From Paragordius varius (lineage: Eukaryota; Nematomorpha), in NCBI GenBank assembly GCA_964247055.1, contig OZ176059.1, forward strand, positions 372,001 through 436,000: a stretch of 64,000 nucleotides of DNA, written 5' to 3'. A program made the position numbers and the translations under genes. The notes below the pieces were generated by a model. It did no database searches. It saw nothing but the letters and a program-made list of their open reading frames with translations, and was not told the DNA's origin. Below are positions 46,616 to 59,835 of the stretch, one piece after another. The stretch's first letter is position 1; each line of letters starts with the position of its first letter.

Positions 46616-47519
46616 ATATTAGGTTATTTTTGTATACCCACTGATTTTGGACTCAGTTTATATTATTGTGTGCTCTCCGTTTTTATGCACTGTATGTCCT
46701 TGTATTCGGTTATTTAATATATAGGTAAAAATTTTCGGCATGAAAAGTTGTGTGTTTTCAAAACTCATTTCAAATATACAACGAAAATTTTGTCTTCGTC
46801 GATGATTTTAATAATATTGGAAAATTCACTAATATATAATAATCAGTAAATAGTTACCTTATAATATATATTTCGACATTTAATATTTATTGAAATTTTT
46901 GTAATAAAGCTTTGCTCTAACATTTAATTATCCTATTAATAAAACATAAAGAATAAGCTCATGGAAGCTAACTACATAAGGCAGGCTGCGATTATATTGT
47001 AAGTCGTTGTTTAAATTAGTTAGCCACATAACTAAAATTATATGACTACTTTTTATCAGTTAGTATAAAACTAGGGATATATTATATAATATGGTATGTG
47101 ACGAACGAACTATGAAAAAATAAATGATAATAAAACGTAATGGGAAAATCGATAAGTAATATCTAAAAGAAATATAAAATTGTGATAAAAATTGAGATTG
47201 TATGGTTACAGATGTTTCTTTTTTGCCTTGCTCTGAATTGGTTAAAATGGAAAATTGTTTTATAAAATTCTTTATACAACTTTAATCCATATATATACAT
47301 ATGTGTGGGGTAACAGGCACAACGGAAAAATATGTAATAAAAAATAATTATTTATAACACTAAGGTTGACAATTGTTTTCTTAAAATTCCAAACCTCACC
47401 CTAAAACTTTTAAGGTATATTGTTCGGATTTTTTTTCTACTGGTAAATTCGATGTAATAAATGAGGAAATTACTTACGATCATTAAAATTTCTCCAATTC
47501 ATATATCTTTTACTTAAAC

Positions 47520-47558
<39 letters not shown>

Positions 47559-49820
47559 TAAATTAACGACCCCTCTATACTTTATATATGTATATATCTG
47601 TGTATATTAAATTAAAGCATTCAAAAAATAGCTGGAGAGTAAAACTCATTTAATTTTTTAATATATATCTATATATATGCTTAATATGTGATGGGACATA
47701 TCAACACATAAAAGTCAATTTAGTAGGATAAAATAAAGGGAGAAGACACCAGAAAAGAAAACGTTCAAGGAATTCTAATTTGTGATAAAAGCACACGCAA
47801 AATGTTTATTTAGACTGCTGGACTGTTTAGAAAAACAAATGAAGAAAAGCGAAATGGCCAAGTAGCATTCTATCAAACTAACTCAATGCCAAAATAATCT
47901 TTTTAACATCTAATTTATGATATAATCTATTGGAATATTTTTTCTTAACGATGCTAAAAGACAAGATATGGAATTAGGAAAAATATTTTAACAGCTATAT
48001 AAAGTTTTGAATGTTTGTAATAATATGGGATATTGACAGATCTTTGGGTCTAACAAAACTAAGTTGATATATTAAATATAAATTATTTATTTCTTAATAT
48101 TTTAAGTAATAATTAAAACTTTAACAACTTGACCCCTTATAGTCTCCAATGGGCGAAAAAATGGCTTATCCGGATCATGACCACTTTTAGAAAATTTTTT
48201 AAATCAATTTTCTATCAATATTTCCGTTTTTTAAAAGATATATTCATTATTCTTATTGTTTTGGCTCATGAAGGCATACAGAATACATATAAACTTTAAC
48301 TTTACTTATTTTTTAGGACATAAGGTATTTTTTATAGTCACTTTTTATTATAAAGCTCATTATAATGGCGATCATCCTATATCTCTCATTCAATATTTAG
48401 TATTTTAAAATTTGTCCAAGTTATATTATAGGTGTGCTATGTCCGTGTTAATATCATTTACATTACTATATATTCATTCCATGTTTCTTGTTTCAAGCGA
48501 TACTTGATGAAAGTTTTATACTTTTCCTTTTATATTATATTAATTTTTCCTAAATTCAATGCTCAAAAGGAGGACCTCTTTGCATAGGCGACCTTAAAAT
48601 ATAAAATTTAAATTTTTTTAATTAAAGTAGATTGAATCGTGTAAAGGGAATTGGATTTAATCCGGCCTTAATTTAAAATATTAAAAGTTTATATTTTGTG
48701 TGTAACGAATTCTGGATTAATTTATTTATACCAAACACAATTAAAAATATTTTTTACCAGTTTTACAACACGTGATGAACATGTGTTTGAAATTAACCGA
48801 TTAATTTTGAAAACGATCACAGTCACGGTTTCCAGGCGTGAAAATACCCAAATTTATAATATATAATTAATTCCGTTGTAAAAAATATATATTTTGTATC
48901 AAAATTATATATTATTATAGCTACTAATTTTTAGATGTTGTGATATATAAAAAAACAGCTAACATAGGTTAACTAACTCAGAGTGTGTTGTCTCAAAATT
49001 TCATCTTACAAATAATATCTAAAAAAACATAACTAAATATATAGAGAAGATTACACACATATACAAGATAACAATATCAAAAAATGTCTAAAAATGCTCT
49101 GCTTTTAAATTAGAGACAAAACTAGCAGTAACTTTTTTATATTAGTTTTATCAAGAGAGTATCATTTTTTTCCATTTACGTATGAGGCCAGACTAATATA
49201 AAAGGAATATTTGACTCTTACAATTTATACTTATAGTTTGGAATTATGCATAAAGTGTATTTATTTAAACCAATCTTAATATCCTAAAAACGTATTTAAT
49301 ATGAGATATTATAATTTTTACCAAAATATCAGTGATTTTCGCTTTTTTGGCCATTTTATTTGATTCCGTTTCTACAGTCAGATTCATTCCGTTGTATATA
49401 CCACCTCCGTTTAAATATTTTTTTTTAAAAAATATTGGTATAGTATTGTAAATTTATATGATCATAGTTATGGTCCCCTAATAATTTTATGACATTAGAT
49501 TTTAAAAATTTGACTTTCATTTTTTAAAAATATATTATGATTTCTGTTAAACATTGAAAAAAAATAAAATATTTCAATATTTTCCGAATTTTCTTTTTAT
49601 TTTATTGCAGATGCCACATGGATATTTACAACAAATATCATAATTTATTATTCATAATTTGGGCACGTTATACAAAAAAACGACTTATTCCATCGTGTGA
49701 TTCTTTCTTCCGTTTTTATTCCATGCATTAAAACGAAATTGGCATTTTAATTATTTGATATATTAATTCACAAAAACATCATTCCTGAAAAACAACAACC
49801 CTTATAAAAAGTAGTAAAAA
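46616..49820. other. Intergenic, no gene found
   Basis: About 3.2 kb without recognisable repeats of the families above, apart from (AT)n at 47521-47555. TATA-like and AATAAA strings abound but none can be assigned. The promoter of the gene starting at 49821 presumably lies at its right end. Confidence 0.4.
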
Positions 49821-49988
49821 ATGATTCGATTTCGTGGGTTTAAACCGAGGGCTAAAGGTCCAGGGACCGCTACACTTGTGGCAGCTAGTTTGGATAAAGC
49901 GGCCGCCTCTATGGTCAAACCCACTCAAGACCGAACACAATTTGGGGGTGATTTTGGCACCGGTCTAATGGACCCAACTCAAACTCAA
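49821..49988 (+). CDS. First exon of an unrecognised gene
   Basis: An ATG opens 56 codons ending at donor CAA|GTAAGA: MIRFRGFKPRAKGPGTATLV, AASLDKAAASMVKPTQDRTQ, FGGDFGTGLMDPTQTQ. The G+C content is clearly above that of the flanks and the codon use is gene-like. The N-terminus is basic with Ala/Gly-rich stretches; it might be a mitochondrial presequence or a disordered tail. No family is recognised. Phase 0 donor, compatible with the acceptor at 60943. Confidence 0.6.
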
Positions 49989-52313
49989 GTAAGATAATAT
50001 GATATCCAGTTTTTATGTGAAATTTTGCTTTATTAAATAGGAAGCTAAAACCATTTTATATATTAAAAACTATGGTTTATGTCGAAACATTATCTGCATA
50101 CACATCTTAATGTGTGGTAAATTCATATATGGATTCTATTTTTTAAATAATTAAGTGGTGGCCCAATTGATCAAATACTTATATATTTTTTAGGTGTGAC
50201 TTACGAAATTTTTGAGAATATGCTTTAACTTGGATTTATATTATAAAAATAATCGAAAATATGGTTTACTTTTTACTTAAAATATTTGGAATTTTTTAAC
50301 CGTCCGGTCTTTCTAAAAAAGTTTAGCTTCCTATATCATAACAACAGTATTTTTCCTAAAAAAACAAATTAATCTATGATGTATATATATATATTTAAAA
50401 TTTATATTTTTTGTCATATATATGTAGCATACAAATTATAGTATGAGTAAGTATACCTTGCTAGAAATTTATTAATTATTGCTGTATAGCATATGCAAAA
50501 TTATTATTGGCTAAAAATGTTAAAAAGTAAAAAAAATAACTATAAGCCAATTATACTGCCCTTTGCTGCATATGCTATTTGGCAATAAAAAATAACTTTC
50601 TAGCAATGTATACATATTCATACTGTAATTAAAAGTATAAAATTTGTACTTCATTAATATTTTGCCCTGTATTGTTTATTATTGCCTCCCATGTGACAAA
50701 TAAATCTTTTTACCGACTATTGTTTTATTAGTTAATATTAAGCGTGATGTGTGTTTTATATGCTTAGGCGGTAAAACTATTGAAATGGCCTTTGGTTTTT
50801 TTCGTTTTTTAATTTGTATTTTTTTAACAAAAATATATGATTGCGAAAAAAATAAAAATTGTACAACAATTCACGGTTAGTAACGATTGATCGATAATAT
50901 TTTTTTTTCAAATATTACAAGTTTTACAGGTTGTTTTATTCTCAATTATAAATTTTGATAGTAGACACTTAATTTGATAATTTGTAAGCAGGTATCTATG
51001 CCAGGATTGGTATGTTTAAGAACTATAGCTAGAAAAATGTTTTACCATAGCCTAAAACAATTTAAACTGATAATTTTAGCACTATCCTATTATGAACCTA
51101 AGCTGACTCTTTATCATTATAGAGAATAAAATAATGTTTCATATTTGATCCTTTTTGTGTAAAAAACTATTAATACTAACAATAATTGCCACAAAGTCAC
51201 CCAATATATTTGCAGATGACCCATGTGTGAATTAAAAGATGGTTTTTTGAACATTTCTCATTGACTTGCCTTAACTTATCTAGGAATTCAGGCGAATTTT
51301 CATTTAGCTTGAGCTATTATCACATGCATTTTAATAGTTATTTGTATAATCTTATAAATCTATAATTATAATAATAATAAAATTACTATTGCCATAAGAA
51401 AAGATAAGAGGCAAAATTACATTGCGACGCGACAAAATAGGAATTTCGTAGATTTTAGCGGTGTGTGTCTCTTTTATGTTCGCTTTCACTAAACTGTCAT
51501 AGGCTCATCATCCAAAAATCATGATTATATCTTCCTGATGGAAATCATATTAATAAATTATGGTTTTTTATTACCATTTTTTTGAGCCTAGAGACTGGTT
51601 ATTAATTCGTTTGTGTTTTTTGGTAGGAAAGAATTTCATCAGTCAATTTTATCACACAATGGATATAATATGGCACAGTAAAGGCGGCATTTTTATCTGT
51701 ACTACATCTATCTATTTCGCTTCGCTATAGCTCTCTCTTTTAATAATTTATTGTAAGGTTTTATGCAAAGCGAACAGCTTATGTATAAAAGATCTCATAG
51801 GGGAGACTCTATGAGTGCAAAAAATATTGAAAGGTGGAAAAGTTTTAGAATTTATATAAAATCTAAAAACTCTTTTTCTCCCCAATAAGCCGAAAAATGG
51901 CCAATTACCAATTACATCCATTGTTTTTGTATGATCGCGATGAACTATTTATGCATGTTAATAAGTAAAAATTAGTATTATTACTCAGAGTGTCATTTTT
52001 AAAAACCCAAATAGTGAGATGTCACTTTTTTAAATAAATTATTTAGATTTAGACAAAATGGTGAAGCAGTTTATTAATAGAAATTACCTTTTTTGTTCAT
52101 ATTGTAATTTAAAAATATTATTCTAAATTTATGTCTTGCAATTGCAGTGATTGCTTTTAGGTTAGGGGCAATGTAAGCGAGGTTAAAATTTTGTTGGGAG
52201 CATTAAATAATATCTGTTACCACCAAATTATATAAATACTATAGATTTAGTTTTTTAAATCCCATAATGTGTCTGAAATTCATGCCTTTTTTAAATTTTG
52301 GCATTAAAATTTA
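49989..52313. other. Intron or intergenic, nothing recognised
   Basis: About 2.3 kb of A/T-rich DNA downstream of the first exon. No MITE of the named families and no exon-like open frame were seen. Confidence 0.35.
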
Positions 52314-52568
52314 TAGTAAAAATCGAAATTATACGGACAAAGATAAAAATGTAAAGAAATTTTTTTGCAAAATACAACCATACTTTATAAATCTTGATTT
52401 TTCCAAACATAAAATATTGTTAAAAATTCCAAAATATATAAAGATTTATATTGGTTCAAATAATTTATATGTGAAAAATTAAAGTTTTAAAAAGTATAGT
52501 TGTCGTTTAGAAAAAAATATTTGTCTTTATATTTTTACGTTTTGTCTGTATAATTTGAACTTTTACTG
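52314..52568. mobile_element. MITE M copy 12
   Basis: AGTAAAAATCGAAATTATAC to ATAATTTGAACTTTTACTG. It ends just before an ACAG acceptor-like site at 52591. Confidence 0.65.
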
Positions 52569-52569
52569 T

Positions 52570-53396
52570 ATTTACTTAACATTTCCTTACAGAATTAACA
52601 CTAGACCATCCTGAAACCTTAAGTCTTAAGTGATAATCATTTCGATGCTATGTTTGCAAATTCAACCACACAAGCAAAAGTAATTCATATGCTTCCAGTT
52701 TTATAACCAAAAAATATTTCGGATAGCTTTCAGGTTTACTCGAAACAAAAAGTTGCTTAAAATCAATAACGATTTTCAATCATTTAATTCACTCGAAAAT
52801 AAAATTTATATTTTACTCATACAAATTTTATATCAGTTATCGCAATTTGGAAAATAATTTTGCGGCAAGCAGTTTGAGATGAGGAATTTAGGAATTAAAA
52901 TTTTAAAATTTCTAAAATTATTTTTGTGTATAACCTCCCCAACATACATGCCTACTTAATTAAATTAAATATTAGAATTTAAAATTATCCCTTTGGTCAA
53001 TGGATGTATGCAATAAGAAAAGTTTTGAATTTAGAAAGCTAAAAAAATTTGTTTTTAATACTCCTTAAATTTAACCAAATATGTCGAGGACATATCGAAT
53101 ATATGTGTTGTAAAAAAAGAGTATTGGTTTAAACTACATTTTATCCTCCATGTATCTTTATCTATATATCTATCTATATACTTTTATTTCTTAGCTTAGG
53201 AAAAAGTCATAAATGTTTACAAAGGTCAATAGTCTTCTTTCTCTTGCAAATAACTTTTTATACAAATGCTAAAGCGAAAAAAAACTTTACATACTTACTT
53301 GTTTAAATATAAACCAGGAATAAATTATATATGATACGGTCCGAAAGAAATGGTATCTGCTGTTTTGGATTTTTGGATATATATATATATATATAT
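52570..53396. other. No confirmed gene; exon-like fragment near 52592-52680
   Basis: After TTCCTTACAG there is ELTLDHPETLSL followed, one frame over, by SDNHFDAMFANSTTQAK and GTAATT. A direct repeat CTTAAGTCTTAAGT separates the two halves. It may be a decayed or misread exon; it does not join cleanly to 49821-49988. The rest is A/T-rich with TATC-type microsatellites near 53160. Confidence 0.25.
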
Positions 53397-53724
53397 ATTG
53401 CCATTCACAATTCAAATTCACCTTTGAAAAATTTAAATGCACCCTCTAATAATTCAAATTCACCCTAAAATAAATTATGTGTTTTTCTAGGATTAAAAAC
53501 TAATATTTTTTAATATTTTTTAAAATAGGAAATTCTGTTTAAAATTATTATATAATGCTGGAAAAATAATAAACTATGTCGTAAAAATGTATTTTATTTT
53601 ATTATGAGTTATATTGGCCCAAAAACACATAATTTATTTTAGGGTAAATTTAAAATTTTTGAGGGTGAATTCGAATTGGAGGGAATTTGATTGTTTAAGT
53701 GTGAATTCGAATTGTAAATGCTAT
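53397..53724. mobile_element. Family F copy
   Basis: TTGCCATTCACAATTCAAATT to TTCGAATTGTAAATGCTATA, three units per arm, preceded by (AT)n. Confidence 0.6.
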
Positions 53725-54653
53725 AACTTATATTAAGGCATAATAGTTATTTTGAACGGTAAAACCGGTAATTAATTCATAATATAAAGCATGTGGATAT
53801 ATAATTGGAAAAAAGGTTGAGGATATCTATTTGATCCGATACATATAGAAAACCGTGGGCCCATTTAATATCATTTTTTAAAATCTTAAACTTGAGTAAT
53901 TTATGTGATTACTATTTTTTTAAGCGATAGTTTGACATCCCACCAACAATCTTTTTTAATCCGAGCTTTGTTCAAACTTAAATCCGCAGTAATATTTTGG
54001 ACTTTCCCATTCGTTCTTGGCTGTTTTCTGTAAGTCTCCTAAACCCGCCTTGTTTGTTAATCCTGATATGTGTATCATATTAAAAACACACATGGCAAGG
54101 CTTCTAAGCAATTTGCAATTTTTATTAACTCATAACTTATTGCTTCTGAATAATTAAACCTGCGGTGTGTGGTATATCGCTTTAAACATGTGGCCACACA
54201 GATACTACCAGACAAAAGACACTTTTATAAGTTCAATAACAGAATGATTTTCGTCCGCATATTAATATTTCCTTGATGTGTGCGAATATCAAAACCTTTT
54301 GGTGGAAGCATCTACTTGCTGTACTATCGTTGTATAATTTTTAAGTTAGCAGTAACATCTAGATTGATATTTAAATGGCGGGTAAATTATTTTGCCATAT
54401 TCTTGTCAAAATTTTCATCTATTCTGAAACTGAATTAGAGAGTTGTTTAATCGATTAACTTCTGAATCCAAAAATGGCTTCATTCGGTTTATTCGTTGTG
54501 CATAACATTTTATTTTTGCATAAATTTTGTTATGGTCTGGTCGATTTATATTGTATGCTAGCTGGCCCTGTCACGCTTCGCTGTGACCTACTCCGACAAA
54601 TTTTTTTAATAATTTAAAATAGAGGTAAGGGGGATAAAAAAATAATGAAAAAA
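53725..54653. other. Nothing recognised
   Basis: About 0.9 kb, slightly less A/T-rich than average (CCCTGTCACGCTTCGCTGTG near 54570), with no open frame, repeat or RNA gene that could be supported. Confidence 0.3.
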
Positions 54654-55656
54654 GGGCTTGAAACCCGTTCAAAAAAGTGGAACCGAAACCAGATCGGTTC
54701 CTCAACAAGTAGAACCGGAACCGCGTTGGTTCTTAAGACTATAAAAATAGAACCGGGCGGTTTCTGAAATTTTGGAACCGGAACCGGGATGATTCCTGAA
54801 CAAATGGAACTGGAACCGCGCTAATTCCTTAAAAATTTAGCGGTTCCGGGACCGGTTTTTTACATTTATAACCTGTTCCATTATTGGATCCTGACTTTTG
54901 ATTAAATAATTTTCTTACAAAATTATTAATATAACAACCAACATATTAACAATTATAAATCAAACAATTTATTATAAGTTGCCAAATGTGTATTGAAAGA
55001 AATATAATGTAGCATAATAAATGAAACAAATTAAAAAAATAATAGTAAAATGTGTAACAAAGGTATAAAATGAGAGTTAAATTATTTATGGAATCTAAAA
55101 AATTCTTTATTTAATTTAAAAAAATATTGCACCAAGCAATTCGCTGCTCAAACTGCTTCTCAGGTCTGAAAATCAATTAAGGGTTAAACTTCTTTCAAGA
55201 GAGACCTATATATACTAACATGTGAAAAACTTGAGTCATGCCTATTAATTTTTTTAAACAGCCGAATCACCCAAAATTTAGAGATTATCGCTAATATAAT
55301 AGAAGGCGCTTAGTTTTAGGCTTAAAGTTTGAAGTATATAAGATGTAGTGGTACAATCAAATTTATATAATAATAAAATAAAATTTTATAATAAAAATCA
55401 TATGGGAACCAGAAATTAAGGGGGGTGGAACTGGAACCGGGTTGGTTCCTAAACGGTTGGAACCGGAACCGGGTCGGTTCTTAAAAATTTATTGATAGAA
55501 CCAGGGTGGTTCCTGAAATTTTGGAATCGGTACCGGGGTGGTTCCCGGAGAAGTGGAACCGGAACCGCGTTGGTTCCATCCCAATGGAACCGGTTCTTGT
55601 TAAAATCCCAGGAACCGGGTTCCGGCTCCATGCGGTGCCGATTCCAATCCAAGCCC
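54654..55656. mobile_element. hAT-type foldback element with GGAACC-rich arms
   Basis: A 1,003-bp element with short inverted tips GGGCTTG/CAAGCCC flanked by an exact 8-bp duplication TGAAAAAA (54646-54653 and 55657-55664). The left arm (54660-54870) and right arm (55420-55650) consist of degenerate units like TGGAACCGGAACCGGGTTGG, inverted between arms. The 8-bp duplication fits hAT elements. The A/T-rich middle has no transposase. Confidence 0.8.
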
Positions 55657-55949
55657 TGAAAAAACATTTTAATAAAAAGTATGTCTTTAATTATTCTTCT
55701 ACGAATTTTTGCATTGGCTCAAATATTGTTTTCTCAAAATTGACCATATTTAAACTATTCCTTACTAAAGTTAATATTTTTAACTATAATTGGATTTATA
55801 TTAAGATTTTCATTTTACGAAATCATGGTTAAATGTTTTATTTTGAAATTGTGTTCACACAGCTGGGATCAAGGGATATAATCAGTTAATCATTTGTGGC
55901 CCTTTTAAAGGAAAAATGATATTATACAAATTCCTAAGAAATGTATTTA

Positions 55950-57790
55950 ACTGTACCCGTATGGCTTCTTAAGTTTTTGAAAATTTGCTCCGAAACCACC
56001 CTATTTTGGTTAGCTCAGCTTTAAACCTGTAAACCCTCACCCATAGACCTATATGGAAAAAGAAATTCTTTGCCTTTATTGGGTAAATATTTGGAATCAT
56101 TTTTGATACCATCGTCTCATGGGTTATTCGAAAAAATACCTCTACACTAAATAATCGTTAAATGATGGCGTATTTTAGGGCATAAAGGCCCCAAATTAAC
56201 CGCTAATAAAAGAACGCCTGACCTTATTTTTGCTTAGTTACGGGTAATATTTCAAGATTTTAATGAACTCATATGGCTTCATAAATTTTCTGTATATTAC
56301 AAACGCAATTTCTATATAGTGGCGCAGTTTTTGGCGGGTACCCAGGGGCAGGTATAAAAAAGCGTTAAGCAAAATTTTAGCCTTTTTATGGGGAATATCT
56401 GGAATTATCATAAATCCCATATTTTCATATTAGGATCATAGGTTTTCTAAAATTTCCAAAGGCATGCTGTATCGATGGATGACTCAGTTTTACGCGGGTA
56501 GCCCCTCACCAGTGGGGAAACAAAAAAACGCTCAATTAAATTTTTGCCATTCGGGTAACTGATATCATGATTGATTTCATATGCTCTCGTAAAATAAAAA
56601 AATATACAGTTTGAGTCTCTTTTTTCCTTTTTTAATAAAGGGTAAGGACTTAAATTTGTATCAGGAAATGTGAAGGCTTTAACACTCGCCTGCCCAGGGC
56701 TGACAGTGATGATGGAAAAAATGCGTAGTTTCGGGGTTCGAACTCTGGCACGCAGAGTTAGAGTCCGGCGCCCTACCTACTATACCATCACGCCTATATA
56801 CAATTCGAAAATTTGCTCAAAATCAATAAGTCATTCTATAATAGCGCATTTTCAGTGCAAGGGCCTAATTAAGGGGTAATTTAATCAAACCGCTCTACTT
56901 ATATTTTTGCCTTTTTACTAATATTTTAAGCCCTTATTGACTCACATGACCTGATAAGTATCTAAAATTTGCCTCCTAAGTGACGCTCTATAGATATGGT
57001 GGCGCAGTTATAGGCGGGTAGCCCCCTATCCAGAGGCCAATATAAAAAAGACGTTCGATAAATTTGCCTTTATAGTGGGAACCTAAAATCATCACTCAAT
57101 TCATATGCTTAATAATTTTTGGTGGCTACAAAACTAAATAATAGTTCAATGATAGCGCATTTTAGGGCGTAAAGGGCCTAATTAACGGCTAATTGAAAAA
57201 AACAACTCGATTCAAATGTTTGCCTTTTTACGGGTAATAAGGCGTTTATTAATGTGGCTTGATAGGTTTTCTGAAAATTAACTCCTAAACAACGCAATAT
57301 GGTGGCGCAGTTTTAAGCGGGTAGCTCCCTACTCAGAGGTTCATACAAAAGCGTTTGATTAAGTTTGCCTTTTTACGAAGAATATCTGGAATCATGATGG
57401 ATTCCATACGCTCTCATTAGTTTTCGGAAAAATTTCCCCAAAACTTAAAAATCATTATATGGTGGCGCATTTATCAGGGCGTGAAGGGCTTAATTGAGGG
57501 CTAATTTTAAAAAGCCGCAAGACCTAAATTTTTGCCTTGTTACGGGTAATATTTTAAGCAGCTATTGAATTAATATGGCCTGATAGGTTTTCTGAAATTT
57601 AGCCCCGAAGGCACGCTATTCCGATATGACGGGTCAGTTTTTAGCGGGTGTCTCCTTACCCGGCAGCCAATATAAAAGAAACGCTTGCCTTTTAACTGAA
57701 AATACTTGGAATTCTTATTTAATTTTTACGTCTCATACTTTGGGGGAAAGTTAGGTTCTAAAAATTATTTTTGTACACTTGATTTTTTTA
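55950..57790 (+). repeat. Diverged dimeric satellite, about 325-bp period
   Basis: Two related half-units of about 160 bp alternate. Half A: GGTGGCGCAGTTTTAGGCGG, then GTAGCCCC, AATATAAAAAAGCGTT, TTGCCTTTTTACGG, TCTGGAATCATGAT. Half B: GCGCATTTTAGGGCGTAAAG, then GGCCTAATTA, TTTTTGCCTTTTTACGGGTA, ATATGGCCTGATAGGTTTTC. About five to six dimers are present at 60-80% mutual similarity by eye. A tRNA-like sequence interrupts one unit. Confidence 0.7.
56723..56794 (-). tRNA. tRNA-like sequence with CUA in the anticodon position, probably a pseudogene/SINE head
   Basis: On the minus strand TGGTATAGTAGG is an exact A-box match and AGTTCGAACCC a near-exact B box. The anticodon loop CTCTAAC has CUA in place. 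The acceptor stem pairs 6 of 7 with one wobble; the anticodon and T stems are poor. The 5' half resembles the D region of tRNA-Gln or tRNA-Asp. Likely a pol III-transcribable remnant inside the satellite. Confidence 0.4.
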
Positions 57791-58000
57791 AAATGGCATT
57801 TTATTGGGGGGAGCGGGTAAAAGAGGGCCTAAATTAAAAAAGCTAGCCGATGTTCGGCGTAAATCAATAAAAAAATCATATTTGAAATTGAATGGTCCAA
57901 CACTTTTTCAGGAAAATTGTCTCAAAGACACAATTGTGGACTTCTGTTTTCAAAAAAACCGTTTTTTACACGGGGTAGGTTCTGGGGGCCTAAAAAAGGG
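57790..58000 (+). repeat. Dispersed repeat, plus-strand copy (partner at 12020-12260)
   Basis: Contains AAATGGCATTTTATTGGGGG, GCGGGTAAAAGAGGGCC, GATGTTCGGCG, TTTGAAATTGAATGGTCCAA, TTGTCTCAAAGACAC and TTTTACACGGGGTAGG, all also present in the partner. A 91-codon frame (57804-58079) runs across it, but the partner copy is not open over the same part, so it is repeat DNA. It may be the end of the preceding satellite region. Confidence 0.6.
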
Positions 58001-58167
58001 CGAAGCTATTGTCAGGGCATTCATTAATGATTTTATTTTTCAACATTTGGATTTGAATGGGTCTATCGGTTTTTCATAAATAGATCACCAATTCCATTTT
58101 ATAAATATATAGATCTCCATTTAAATTATGTCGATAAGTTTTTAATATGGATACATCAATTTATATA

Positions 58168-58453
58168 TAATTTACATTTCAAATTAACACTTGAACAATT
58201 CAAATTCACCCTTAAATAAAACAATTCTAATTTATCCTAAAATAAATTATGTGTTTTTTAGGATTAAAAATTACCTTTATTTTTTATATTTTTTTAAAAA
58301 ATTAGATTTTATTTAAAATTAACATAATACTGAAATTATACTATGCCATAAAGATATATTTCATTTAAATGATGAGTTATATTAATCGGCCGAAAAATTA
58401 TTTTTTAAGGTGAATTTGAATTGTTGAAGGGTGAATTCGAATGTAAATGGTAT
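58168..58453. mobile_element. Family F copy
   Basis: ACATTTCAAATTAACACTTG to GAATTCGAATGTAAATGGTA; two units per arm, centre AATGATGAGTTATATTAATC. Confidence 0.6.
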
Positions 58454-58937
58454 ATATATACAGTTTGGCCCTAGTTTTTTTGACAATCAACACACATCAA
58501 ATGAACAAACATTTAAATTTTGGCGAATTTCTTCTAGAGCGCACACTTTATTTCGAATCATGATAGATACGCTGTAAAAAAAAGTTTAGTTTAAAAAAAT
58601 TACATTATCAAAATTATTTTATTAAAAAAATGAGATAAATTTAAATGATCAAAGTAATGTTTTAAATAAAAATAATTCATTTTGTTCATAATTTAAAATA
58701 AATATTTTGGGCTAATCGAAAAAAATTCACTTTAGCGGATTCTAAAAATAAGAGACCTTTGCTTGCATATAATATGAAAATAATTAACATTTATTATAGA
58801 TATATTGTTTGTAATATATATATATATATATATGTTACAAAAATTGGAACGAAACTTTAGCTTCCATCACAAGTTGATATAATAATCACTAATTTTAAAA
58901 TAATTTTTTAATTTAGCGCAATTATTAAAAAAAAATA

Positions 58938-59220
58938 CAGTAAAAACTGAAATTATACTGACAAAACGAAAAAATATAAAGACAAACATTTTTTTCTAAA
59001 AGACATCCTACTTTTTTTTGGAATATAAACCATTGTTTATAATTGCAAAGTATGAAATAGAGATGTATATTGGTAACGCAATCAATTATATATTTTGCAA
59101 TTTTAATTAAATAGTTTATAAGGGAAAATTTAAGGTTTAAGAAAACTTGGTTGTCTTTTGAAAATACAAGTTTGCCTTTATATTTTTAGGTTTTGTTTGT
59201 GTAAATTTAATATTTATTGT
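58938..59220. mobile_element. MITE M copy 13
   Basis: CAGTAAAAACTGAAATTATA to GTGTAAATTTAATATTTATT; the right tip is eroded. The middle contains the typical AATAGAGATGTATATTGGTA. Confidence 0.65.
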
Positions 59221-59835
59221 ATTTTTATCGAAAATCGAAAAATTATGTATGAAATCTGATTCATTCTTTAATATTCCTTTATTAATATTTTTGTATCAAC
59301 TCTATATATAAAAATGTAATAGTTTTAAAATTATATTAATAACTGCAAAATTCGGAAATTATAAATTTTTACAATCTGACCTGTTATTTTTATTAGATGG
59401 GTCAAAATGAAATTATAAAGCCAAAACGTAAAAACTAAGAGTTGAAGATTTTTTTATAAAGACAAATATATACATATATTTTCATATTTAAATAATCCAT
59501 CGTTTTAGGAAAAGAATACTTAAGTAAATTATATGATATCTTTTACAATGATTTTAATTTGGGTCCTATAAATCAAGAAAAAAGTTACATACCTTTATCA
59601 AAACATACATCGATGTAAATTGCTTCTTTTCAGGTTTATTTTAATCACACTCTGTTCTGTCAGATGTTAGAGAAAATTATGATCATAGCTTAACTTCTTT
59701 AATCCAGCGCGCGTTTTCCCATACCACTTTTTTTTGTGGCCTTCCATTTTTCCTATCATGAGCTGGTAAAAATTCCTTGGTTCTGTTAAGAAAGTTTTAT
59801 TTTAAAAAGATAGAGATCCGAACATGGATATGTAC

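Noticed and set aside
52592-52680. Exon ELTLDHPETLSL ... FDAMFANSTTQAK
   Set aside because: The two halves are in different frames around a direct repeat and the piece does not fit the phase of 49821-49988.
57804-58079. A 91-codon gene
   Set aside because: It overlaps a dispersed repeat also found at 12020-12260, where the frame is not kept open.
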